A program made the position numbers and the translations under genes. Shown here piece by piece: positions 19,037 to 26,652 of a DNA stretch of 64,000 nt. Source of the DNA: Pseudomonas nabeulensis (GTDB lineage Bacteria > Pseudomonadota > Gammaproteobacteria > Pseudomonadales > Pseudomonadaceae); NCBI RefSeq assembly GCF_004682045.1, contig NZ_QUZT01000034.1, positions 1-64,000 on the forward strand, in the 5' to 3' direction. Every line of letters begins with the position of its first letter. Within the stretch, counting starts at the first letter, position 1. The notes below the pieces were generated by a model that was given only the letters and a program-made list of their open reading frames with translations, was not told the origin of the DNA and ran no database searches.

Positions 19037-20782
19037 TCAATTCAGACGCAGTTTGTTTTCAGCCAGGGCGTACATCGGGCGCCAGACCGCACGGTTGAAC
19101 GCCACCACAAAGATCGACATCACCACCACGCCCAGGGCGATTTTGGGGAAGTCGCCCGCGGCGGTGGTCTGCGCGATGTAGGCCCCCAGGCCGTGGGCAG
19201 CCACGGTGTCCTGGCCCCATGACACGTATTCGGAGACGATGCTGGCGTTCCACGCACCGCCCGACGCGGTGATCGCACCGGTGACGTAGTACGGGAAGAT
19301 TCCCGGCAGCATCACCTTGCGCCACCACAGCCAGCCGCGAATGCGGAAGTTGGCGGCGGCTTCCTTGAAGTCGTTGGGAAACGCGCTGGCGCCGGCCACC
19401 ACGTTGAACAGGATGTACCACTGGGTGCCCAGCACGATCAGCGGGCTTAGCCAGATATCCGGGTTGAGGTGGTAGTGCAGGATCACGATCACGAACACGG
19501 GAAACAGCAGGTTGGCCGGGAACGCCGCGAGGAACTGCGCCAATGGCTGGATTTTCTCCGCCAATTTTGGACGCAGGCCGATCATCACCCCCAGCGGCAC
19601 CCAGATCAGCGACGCGATCAGGATCAGCCCGGCCACCCGCAGCAGGGTAATCAGCCCCAGCACAAACACATGGCCGACTTCGGCAAGGCCTACTTCGGTG
19701 CCGACATACAGCACGATGTGGTACAGCGCATAGGCGGCCATCAAGGCAATCAGCGTGCCCCAGGCCCAATCGATCACCTTCGAGGCGCCCGGAGTTTCCA
19801 CCGGCAAGGCCTTGAACACAGTGCTGGTGAGGCTAAAGCGTTTATTGCCGATGCGGCTGAAGGTGCGGGTGATCGGGCGCAGGATGCGCTGCACGATACG
19901 GGTGCGCTGGATCAGGTTCAGCACCCAGGACTGCGGCGCCGCACCCTGGGACGCGGTGGTTTCCATGCGAAATTTATCCGCCCAGGCCACCAGCGGGCGG
20001 AACAGGAACTGGTCGTAGATCAGGATCACCGCGATCATCGCCAGGATCACGTAGCCCACGGCGTGCAGGTCTTTTTGCGCAATGGCCAGGGCCAGGTACG
20101 AACCCACGCCGGGCAAGGTGATGGTTTTGTCACCCACGGTAATGGCTTCGGACGCGACCACGAAGAACCAGCCACCGGACATGCTCATCATCATGTTCCA
20201 CACCAGGCCGGGCATGGCGAAGGGCACGTCGAGTTTCCAGAACTTCTGCCAGCCGGACAGGCGCAGGTTGGTGGACACTTCCACCAAGTCATGGGGCAGC
20301 ATGCGCAGCGACTGGTAGAAGCTGAACGTCATGTTCCAGGCCTGGCTGGTGAAGATCGCAAAGATCGCCGCGAACTCGGCACCGAGCACGCGCCCAGGGA
20401 AGAGTAAAAGGAAGAAGGTCACGGTAAACGAGATGTAACCGAGCACCGGCACCGATTGCAGGATATCGAGCACCGGCACCAGCAGTTTTTCGGCGCGCCG
20501 ACTTTTGGCCGCCAGGGTGCCGTAGAGCAGGGTGAACACCAGCGCCGCCACCATTGCCGCGAGCATGCGCAAGGTGGTGCGCATTGCGTATTCCGGCAGG
20601 TTGGCCGGGTCGAGGGAGATGATTTCACTCTGCAAGGTATCGATGGGCGCCCAGGTTTCCCGGGCGGTCATCGAAAAGAACAACAGGAAGCCGATCACCA
20701 GCGGCAGGGCGACCAGGTCCCAGCGGTTGGGCAGCAGGCGCAGCGTGGACGCCGGGAGGTAGTGGCGGAACACTTTGTTCAT
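19037..20782 (-). CDS. ABC transporter permease with two fused BPD_transp_1 domains
   Basis: The 581-residue inner-membrane protein contains two permease domains in tandem. Each has the EAA-type loop, in VEVSTNLRLSGWQKFWKLDVPFAMPGLVWN and KEAAANFRIRGWLWWRKVMLPGIFPYYVTG. It pairs with the downstream ATPase. Transporters of this layout occur beside an ATPase with the AAA-associated domain and often lack a dedicated binding protein, as here. Nitrate, sulfonate or bicarbonate annotations rest on weak homology only. Confidence 0.88.
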   Translation of the reverse strand: MNKVFRHYLPASTLRLLPNRWDLVALPLVIGFLLFFSMTARETWAPIDTLQSEIISLDPANLPEYAMRTTLRMLAAMVAALVFTLLYGTLAAKSRRAEKLLVPVLDILQSVPVLGYISFTVTFFLLLFPGRVLGAEFAAIFAIFTSQAWNMTFSFYQSLRMLPHDLVEVSTNLRLSGWQKFWKLDVPFAMPGLVWNMMMSMSGGWFFVVASEAITVGDKTITLPGVGSYLALAIAQKDLHAVGYVILAMIAVILIYDQFLFRPLVAWADKFRMETTASQGAAPQSWVLNLIQRTRIVQRILRPITRTFSRIGNKRFSLTSTVFKALPVETPGASKVIDWAWGTLIALMAAYALYHIVLYVGTEVGLAEVGHVFVLGLITLLRVAGLILIASLIWVPLGVMIGLRPKLAEKIQPLAQFLAAFPANLLFPVFVIVILHYHLNPDIWLSPLIVLGTQWYILFNVVAGASAFPNDFKEAAANFRIRGWLWWRKVMLPGIFPYYVTGAITASGGAWNASIVSEYVSWGQDTVAAHGLGAYIAQTTAAGDFPKIALGVVVMSIFVVAFNRAVWRPMYALAENKLRLN

Positions 20783-21009
20783 AGGCAGTCTTTCCTGCAG
20801 CGTTCAGGCAGAGGGGCCGGTGGGTGAGAGCTTAGCTTCTGCACGAATGCCCCACCGAGGATGGGCGGGCGCTGTTTTCGTGCGTCAGGGACATCGAGAG
20901 GATGTAGGCGGGATTGTACGTTTCTGAATGTTACAAGGGCGTAAATTTGCTGTCAGTTAGCTGTACGAACAGCGACCTGGGCGCGGGTGCCCCGGTCGCC
21001 GCTCGGCGG

Positions 21010-21738
21010 TCATTCAAAGCGCAGGATCACCCGGCGGTTGTGCTTGCTTTTCTTCTCGATTTTTTCGCAGAACACCCGGCCGATTTCCTCGGTATTGGTG
21101 ACGTGGGTGCCGCCGCAGGGCTGGATATCGATGCCGGCAATCTCGATAACGCGCACCGAACCCTGGACCACCGGCGGCGCCACCGCCTGGGTGCGGGTGA
21201 TCTGTAACAGGGTGGAATATTCCGTGGCGGGCATCGACAGCATCTTGACCGGGTGGGCCTGTTCGATCAGGGCGTTGAGGTCGCGGGTGATGCTGTCTTT
21301 GTCGAGGGTCATTTCCGGCAGGTCGAAATCCAGGCGGCCTTTGTCGGCGCTGATGCTGCAACCGGTGACCGGGGCGTCGATGATCGAGCACAGCAGGTGC
21401 AGGCAGGTGTGCATCTTCATGTGCTGGTAGCGCCGTTCCCAATCAATGGCTGCATCGACTTGCGCCCCGGCGGCCAACTGGGCAGGGCACTGTTCCACCT
21501 GATGCCAGATGATCGAGCGCAGCACCGGGTCGCGAACGGTGCCGGTCACGTCGACCCGTGTGCCGTCGGCCAGGATGAAGTGGCCGGTGTCGCCCGGCTG
21601 CCCGCCGCCGGTGGGGTAGAACAACGTGTGCTCCAGGGCGACGCCGTGTTCGCTGACGGCAATCACCCGGGCGCTGAACGCGTTCTGGTAGGGCGCGCTG
21701 TCGAACAGCGCCAGGGTTTCCATGGTGTGCACGGACAT
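21010..21738 (-). CDS. AlaX-like alanyl-tRNA editing protein
   Basis: This 242-residue protein is a free-standing homologue of the AlaRS editing domain. It has the GGGQPGD loop (44-50) and four predicted zinc ligands, His110 and His114 in HTCLH and Cys208 and His212 in CGGTH. AlaX proteins hydrolyse mischarged Ser- or Gly-tRNA(Ala). The ATG at 21738 follows GGAGGTTGAAC. It is the last gene of the sulfur/amino-acid operon, two bases after the acetyltransferase gene. Location in this operon suggests that it removes tRNA mischarged with the operon's product or precursor, which is inference. Confidence 0.87.
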   Translation of the reverse strand: MSVHTMETLALFDSAPYQNAFSARVIAVSEHGVALEHTLFYPTGGGQPGDTGHFILADGTRVDVTGTVRDPVLRSIIWHQVEQCPAQLAAGAQVDAAIDWERRYQHMKMHTCLHLLCSIIDAPVTGCSISADKGRLDFDLPEMTLDKDSITRDLNALIEQAHPVKMLSMPATEYSTLLQITRTQAVAPPVVQGSVRVIEIAGIDIQPCGGTHVTNTEEIGRVFCEKIEKKSKHNRRVILRFE

Positions 21739-21740
21739 GT

Positions 21741-22733
21741 TCAACCTCCGACGATCAGTGGGCTGGCTTGCAACAGGGAACGCACCATTGCACTCAAGCC
21801 AGGGGGGGATAACAGGGTGATTTCAAATTCCGGGCCGCAGACCTTCAGGTTCAACGGCAGGCGCGGCAGCGGGTTACCTGCGTCGACGCGGTGCAGGCGA
21901 AATTGCAGGTGGTGACGCTCTTTCACCGTAGGTTCGAGCATCAGCCCGTGCAAAGGGTGGAAGTCGGCGTCCAGCACCGTGACCTTGTGGCTGGCGTTGA
22001 TCTCGCCGACCACGTGCAGGCGTTCATCCAGGGCGAAGGCACCGAGGTAGTTGCTGTGGTCCGACTCGTCGTTCTTCTGCAACTGCACCTGGTTGACCAC
22101 CTTGACCTTGGTGCCGGCCGGTACGTCCTGGGTGATCACGCAGGACGGGCTGATAAACACGTTGTCGCCGATCAGCACATAACCCAGCACGCGCGCGCCG
22201 GAGCCGACCTCGACGTTGTTGCCCAGGCGTGGGTGGCGCTTGCCGTCGGGGTTGTTGGCGATGCCACGGGCACCGAGGGTCACGCCGCAGAGGATGTAGC
22301 AGTCGTTGCCGATCTCGCAGGTTTCGCCGATCACCGTGCCGTAGCCGTGGTCGAGCACAAACCGCCGGCCAATGCGTGCCGCCGGGTGGATCTCGGCACC
22401 GGAGAGGATCTTGCCCTGGTTGCTCAGCTTGAGCGCCATGCGCGAGAACACCCCGTTGGCCTTGTCGGGGAAATTCCACATCAGGTGCGCCAGCCGGTAA
22501 TACAGCACCGCCTTGAACGAGGCATAGGACTCCAGGATCAACTCGCCCCGCCCACGGGACGCCGGGTCACGGTAGGCGTAGGCGATCAGGTCTTCGGCCA
22601 CCGCCTGCGCCGCGTTCTGGATCAGCGGCGCGAGGTGCGGTTCCAACTGCTTCATCTGCGCAGGCGTGAGGGTCTTGATGAGGTGGGTGAGCAACTCATC
22701 GTGAAGCTGTTGCATGTCGATAAAACCGCCCAT
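21741..22733 (-). CDS. Serine O-acetyltransferase with an unusual C-terminal extension
   Basis: The protein has 330 residues. Residues 45-215 match serine acetyltransferases: YRDPASRG, DHGYGTVIGETCEIG (128-142), CGVTLGARG, KRHPRLGNNVEVGSGARVLG and the left-handed hexapeptide repeats. It would make O-acetylserine from serine and acetyl-CoA. The last 100 residues or so (from ALDERLHVVGEI) do not resemble any CysE tail that I know. The usual C-terminal feedback tail ending in Ile is absent. Its gene lies between the cysteine synthase and AlaX genes and most likely feeds the synthase. Confidence 0.85.
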   Translation of the reverse strand: MGGFIDMQQLHDELLTHLIKTLTPAQMKQLEPHLAPLIQNAAQAVAEDLIAYAYRDPASRGRGELILESYASFKAVLYYRLAHLMWNFPDKANGVFSRMALKLSNQGKILSGAEIHPAARIGRRFVLDHGYGTVIGETCEIGNDCYILCGVTLGARGIANNPDGKRHPRLGNNVEVGSGARVLGYVLIGDNVFISPSCVITQDVPAGTKVKVVNQVQLQKNDESDHSNYLGAFALDERLHVVGEINASHKVTVLDADFHPLHGLMLEPTVKERHHLQFRLHRVDAGNPLPRLPLNLKVCGPEFEITLLSPPGLSAMVRSLLQASPLIVGG

Positions 22734-22770
22734 TGAGGCACCCCCGTCGTCTGGTTGGTTGGAACAGCGC

Positions 22771-23700
22771 TTATTCAAAGCTGGGCAGGTAGCTGTCGGC
22801 ATTGTCGTAGACCATGGTCAACACCACCGTTTCGGGCGGCAGTTCGGGGGCGAGCTTGGCGATGGCCACCATGTTGGCGGCGGACGACAGGCCCAGGCTG
22901 ATGGCATCGGTGCGCATGATGCGTTTCATCATGTCGATGCAGGCCTGGCGCGAGACCTTGAGCATGCCGTCGATCACCTCGAGGTTGAGGATGCTCGGGA
23001 TCAGTCCGATGGACAGGCCCTGGATATGGTGCGGCGCGTGCTGGTCTGTCAGCAGGTCGCATTCCTCCGGTTCCACGCCCATCACGCGTATGGCCGGCCA
23101 GGTGGTTTTCAGGGTTTCGCCAATGCCGGTGATATGCCCGCCGGTGCCGATGCCACTGACGAAATAGTCCACGTGGCGCTCGCCAAAGGCGCGGATGATT
23201 TCCCGGGCGGTGGTGTCGCGGTGGGTCTGCGGGTTGGCGACGTTGCGTTGCTGGTTGAGCATCACGTAGCTGGGGTTTTCCAGCTGTAATTCCATGCACT
23301 TTTCGCCATGGGAATTGTTGCCGCGACGGCTGTCTGACAGCACTACCTTGGCCCCGTACAGACGCAACAGCTTTTGCTTTTCGGGGCTGTAGTTGTCGGG
23401 GATCACCAGCACCACCTTGTAGCCCAGCACGTTGCCGGCCATTACCAGGCCGATGCCGGTATTGCCGCCGCTGGGTTCGATGATGGTTTGCCCGGAATCG
23501 CGGATCAGCACGCCACGACGCTCGGCATCGAGGATCATGCCCAGGGCGATACGCGCCTTGTGGCTGCCACCGGGGTTAAGGGATTCCAGCTTGGCGTAGA
23601 CCTCGATGCCGAGGTCTTCGGAAAACTGCGCCAGGCGCACGATCGGCGTATGGCCGATGGCGTCGAGAATAGAGTTATGCAACATCAGGTAGGAGCCCAT
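22771..23700 (-). CDS. Cysteine synthase family PLP enzyme (CysK/CysM-like)
   Basis: This 309-residue fold-type II PLP enzyme carries the Schiff-base lysine in NPGGSHKAR (Lys48), the loop EPSGGNTGIGL and the phosphate-binding SGIGTGGHITG. The usual NPGGSVKDR is altered to NPGGSHKAR and TSGNTG to SGGNTG. It is therefore a divergent member and not the housekeeping CysK. It would replace the acetyl (or phosphoryl) group of an activated serine by a sulfur nucleophile. The neighbouring sulfur-carrier fusion suggests a protein thiocarboxylate as donor, as with M. tuberculosis CysM/CysO. Confidence 0.88.
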   Translation of the reverse strand: MGSYLMLHNSILDAIGHTPIVRLAQFSEDLGIEVYAKLESLNPGGSHKARIALGMILDAERRGVLIRDSGQTIIEPSGGNTGIGLVMAGNVLGYKVVLVIPDNYSPEKQKLLRLYGAKVVLSDSRRGNNSHGEKCMELQLENPSYVMLNQQRNVANPQTHRDTTAREIIRAFGERHVDYFVSGIGTGGHITGIGETLKTTWPAIRVMGVEPEECDLLTDQHAPHHIQGLSIGLIPSILNLEVIDGMLKVSRQACIDMMKRIMRTDAISLGLSSAANMVAIAKLAPELPPETVVLTMVYDNADSYLPSFE

Positions 23701-23709
23701 GGCCGGAGG

Positions 23710-25572
23710 TCAGTACAAAGGCATGTCGGGTTCGACGTCGCGAACCCAGTGTTTCATGCCGCCTTGCAGGACTTTGGTATTGGCAAAGCCCGCCGCCAGC
23801 AACGTGCTGGCGGCCTGCTCGGCGCGGGTGCCGGCGTAGCAGATCAGGTAATGGGTGTTGTCGCGGCTGAGGCTGTCGAGTTGCCCATCCAGTTCGGCCA
23901 GGGGGATATGCACCACGCCCGGCAATTTGCACACTTCCAGTTCGCTGGCGTCGCGCACGTCCAGCAGTACGTCGGCGCTGCGCGGGTGTTCGAGCAGTTG
24001 CTTGAGTACCCGGGGCTTGATGTAGCGTTCTTCGGCGAGGGACGGTTGGCTTGGCATGGCGTCGGCGCAGACCGCTGGCGCCTGGACTTCGCTGTGACGC
24101 CGTTCGGAGCAGCACGGGCAATCGGCGCGGCGCTTGAAGCGGATCTCGCTGAATTTCATCGCCAGTGCATCGAAGCGCATCAAGCGGCCGGACAACGGCT
24201 CGCCAATGCCGATCAGCAACTTGATTGCCTCGGTCGCCTGAATCATCCCGACCACACCCGGCAGCACGCCGATCACGCCGCCGGCACTGCAATTGGGTGC
24301 CAATTCAGCGGGCGGCGCCTTGGGGAACAGGCAGCGGTAGCACGGCCCGCCTTTGTAGTTGAGCACGCTGATCTGCCCGTCGAAACGGTAGATGGCGCCG
24401 TACACCAAGGGTTTGCCCAACTGTACGCAGGCGTCGTTGACCAGGTAGCGGGTGTCGAAATTATCGGTGCCGTCGATCACCAGGTCGTAGGCGCCAATCA
24501 GCTCCAGGGCGTTGTCGGCGTTCAGGGCCGTGTCGTGGGCGTTGATCTGGATATGCCGATTGAGGTCTTGCAAGCGATGTTTGGCGGACACCACCTTGGG
24601 CAGGCCCAGGGTGCTGTTGCCGTGCACGATCTGGCGTTGCAGGTTGCTGCTTTCCACCACGTCGAAATCCACCAGCCCCAGGGTGCCGATGCCGGCCGCA
24701 GCCAGGTACAGGCTGACGGGCGAGCCCAGGCCACCGGTGCCGATGATCAGCACCTTGGCTTTTTTCAAGTTCAATTGGCCTTCGCGACCGACGCCGGGCA
24801 GGGTGATATGACGCACGTAGCGCTGCACTTCTTCATTGCTGAGGGAATCGACATCCATGCCGCCGGACGTCGCCAGCAGGACTTCGATCCTGGCCTTTTC
24901 CGGGAGTTTTTCATCCGCATCGATCAGCGCTTCCTCGGCGGTAAACAGGAAGTGCTCCTTGAGTTGGTTGTTTTTTTCGTGGAACAGATGCGGACGCAGC
25001 TGCGGGTGGCTGCTGCAAAGGTTTTCAATGACTTCGCGCAATGTCGATCCGGTGCCCTCGAGGGTCGATTCCGGCAGCTTGGCCACGCGGACCAGAATGT
25101 CGGGGAAAGAGACAGCGTTCATGGACAACTCCGTGTGCAGGTCGTTGAAAGGATTGAGGGCGAAATGCTTGCCATCCCAGGCAAACAGCTTGGAACCCAG
25201 GGCCTGGCCCTGGCGAACGTCGACCACCAGGTAACTGACGGGGTAGATCGGTTCGCCCATGAACAGGGCCTTGTCCTGGTCTTCATCACTGAAATAGGCA
25301 CCGACATCCGGGTGGGAGTGGTAGATCACCACCACCGGGTTGTCGCTGCGAAACGCTTTGTTCATCAGCAGGGTGTCGGCCACCGAAAACGTGTAGCCGT
25401 TGGCCGCGCTGCGCGGGTACATCTCGGGGTTCTTGTGGTGCAGCTCATTCTGGATATTGCTGCCCAGGTACACGCTGCCGTCGGCGAAGACGAAGCCGCA
25501 GCATTCTTCGGGGTAGCTTTGGCTGGCGTGGGCGTAGATCTGTTCCAGGGCTTTTGGGCGGAGGACGTCCAT
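23710..25572 (-). CDS. JAMM peptidase - ubiquitin-like carrier - E1 (MoeB/ThiF) - rhodanese fusion
   Basis: The 620-residue protein has four modules in order. Residues 1-145 form a JAMM/MPN+ metallopeptidase with Glu in PEECCGF (22-23) and the motif His85-x-His87-x7-Ser95-x2-Asp98. Residues 152-238 form a ThiS/MoaD/CysO-type beta-grasp domain that ends in LLATSGG (Gly237-Gly238). Residues 241-485 form a MoeB/ThiF-type E1 with GTGGLGSP (278-285), a conserved Cys428 in APNCSAGG and zinc pairs Cys411/Cys414 and Cys485/Cys488. Residues 517-620 form a rhodanese with active loop CYAGTR (Cys578). Together they can adenylate the Gly-Gly carboxylate, load sulfur and hydrolyse the adduct. The ATG at 25572 is chosen over an upstream extension. 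Confidence 0.92.
   Translation of the reverse strand: MDVLRPKALEQIYAHASQSYPEECCGFVFADGSVYLGSNIQNELHHKNPEMYPRSAANGYTFSVADTLLMNKAFRSDNPVVVIYHSHPDVGAYFSDEDQDKALFMGEPIYPVSYLVVDVRQGQALGSKLFAWDGKHFALNPFNDLHTELSMNAVSFPDILVRVAKLPESTLEGTGSTLREVIENLCSSHPQLRPHLFHEKNNQLKEHFLFTAEEALIDADEKLPEKARIEVLLATSGGMDVDSLSNEEVQRYVRHITLPGVGREGQLNLKKAKVLIIGTGGLGSPVSLYLAAAGIGTLGLVDFDVVESSNLQRQIVHGNSTLGLPKVVSAKHRLQDLNRHIQINAHDTALNADNALELIGAYDLVIDGTDNFDTRYLVNDACVQLGKPLVYGAIYRFDGQISVLNYKGGPCYRCLFPKAPPAELAPNCSAGGVIGVLPGVVGMIQATEAIKLLIGIGEPLSGRLMRFDALAMKFSEIRFKRRADCPCCSERRHSEVQAPAVCADAMPSQPSLAEERYIKPRVLKQLLEHPRSADVLLDVRDASELEVCKLPGVVHIPLAELDGQLDSLSRDNTHYLICYAGTRAEQAASTLLAAGFANTKVLQGGMKHWVRDVEPDMPLY
25120..25132 (-). promoter_or_regulatory. 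Internal ribosome binding site and ATG before the ubiquitin-like module
   Basis: Inside the fusion gene, GGAG (25129-25132) lies six bases before an in-frame ATG (25120-25122) that encodes Met151. This Met falls exactly where the ubiquitin-like module begins (MNAVSFPDIL). A shorter carrier-E1-rhodanese product could start here. It may also be a trace of a once separate gene. Confidence 0.45.
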
Positions 25573-25598
25573 GTTTCTCTCGCGTGGTGGTTGGAGGG

Positions 25599-26549
25599 TC
25601 AATTTTTCTTGGCCAGCAGTTTTTCAACCGGCAATTTGGTGATCGCAAAACCGGCCAGCAGGATGGCCGAATACAGCATCAGGTCGCGGGAAATCGCCAC
25701 GCCTTCGTACCAGGCGCCGATGATCACCGCGAACACCGGGAAGATGATGAACACGAACGACAGGATGATCGGGCTCAAGCGCTTGAGCAGCATGAAGTAC
25801 ACGATGAACCCGCCCACCGAGGCCACCAGCCCCAGATAGAACAGGGCGCCCCAGGATCGCAGGGTGATGGCATCGAAGGTTGGCGTTTCAAACAACAGGC
25901 CGGCCACGAACAGCATCAACCCGGCAATGCCGATGGGCAGGGTGTTGTAGGTGATCACGCTGATGGCGCTGCCTTTTTGCTTGGTAATCACGTAGCACAG
26001 CGCGTGCATGATCGCGGCGGTGAGGATCGCCACTACCCCGAAGAACTCGGCGTGGTCCAGGTGCAGGCCCTGGCTCTTGATGATCATGTAGAGGCTGCCG
26101 AAGCCGATGCCGATCCCGACCACCTGGGAGAAGTAGATACGTTCGCGCAGGAACAGCGCGGAGAAAATCAGGATGAACACCGGCATGCAGCTGAACAGCA
26201 GGGCGGTGAGGCCGGACGACACGTGCATCTCACCGTAATTGAGCAAGTAATAAGGAACGCTGAAGTAGGACAGGGTCACGAACACAAAGAACCAGCGGCT
26301 TTCACGCGGAAACAGGATCGGCTCGCGACGCACCATGGCAAAACACAGGAACAGCGGGAACGCGATCAGAAAGCGCAGGCCGGCGGAGGTCAGGGGCGGC
26401 ACGCTCTCCACGGCGATCTTGATCCCAAGCCAGGTGGTGCCCCAGCTCAGGCACACGATCAGGAACATCACGCTGGTGAGCAGGCCGGCCAGCCACTGTT
26501 TTTGCTGTTTGGCCTTGGCGGTGTTTTCGAGAACGGCGGACATTGGCAT
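25599..26549 (-). CDS. EamA/DMT family exporter
   Basis: This 316-residue membrane protein has ten hydrophobic helices and two EamA repeats, typical of drug/metabolite transporters such as the E. coli cysteine/O-acetylserine exporter EamA and threonine/homoserine exporter RhtA. It is the first gene of the operon that continues through the sulfur-carrier fusion, cysteine synthase and acetyltransferase, and it faces the MocR regulator. Its likely role is export of the operon's amino-acid product. Two ATGs (26549 and 26543) are possible starts. Confidence 0.87.
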   Translation of the reverse strand: MPMSAVLENTAKAKQQKQWLAGLLTSVMFLIVCLSWGTTWLGIKIAVESVPPLTSAGLRFLIAFPLFLCFAMVRREPILFPRESRWFFVFVTLSYFSVPYYLLNYGEMHVSSGLTALLFSCMPVFILIFSALFLRERIYFSQVVGIGIGFGSLYMIIKSQGLHLDHAEFFGVVAILTAAIMHALCYVITKQKGSAISVITYNTLPIGIAGLMLFVAGLLFETPTFDAITLRSWGALFYLGLVASVGGFIVYFMLLKRLSPIILSFVFIIFPVFAVIIGAWYEGVAISRDLMLYSAILLAGFAITKLPVEKLLAKKN

Positions 26550-26573
26550 CGTTTATTGCTTCCCTGAGCCGGA

Positions 26574-26625
26574 ATTGAACTCTATATTGAGCTTGTAATG
26601 AGTTGTAAAATTCGGCGATTGAACC
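26574..26625. promoter_or_regulatory. Direct repeats ATTGAACT / ATTGAGCT / ATTGAACC, probable MocR operator
   Basis: Three near-identical octamers start at 26574, 26586 and 26618 in the 103-base divergent gap between the exporter and MocR genes. MocR-type regulators often bind direct repeats. No inverted repeat of comparable quality was seen here. Confidence 0.4.
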
Positions 26626-26652
26626 CGTAAAAGCACACTATTAGGGCGAAAG

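Noticed and set aside
23374-25839. Long plus-strand frame across the fusion gene and cysteine synthase
   Set aside because: Composition shadow of the minus-strand genes, which carry clear motifs.
21010-26549. Separate small gene for a CysO/ThiS sulfur carrier in the sulfur operon
   Set aside because: No small open frame of this type fits between the tightly packed genes. The carrier is found inside the fusion protein instead.
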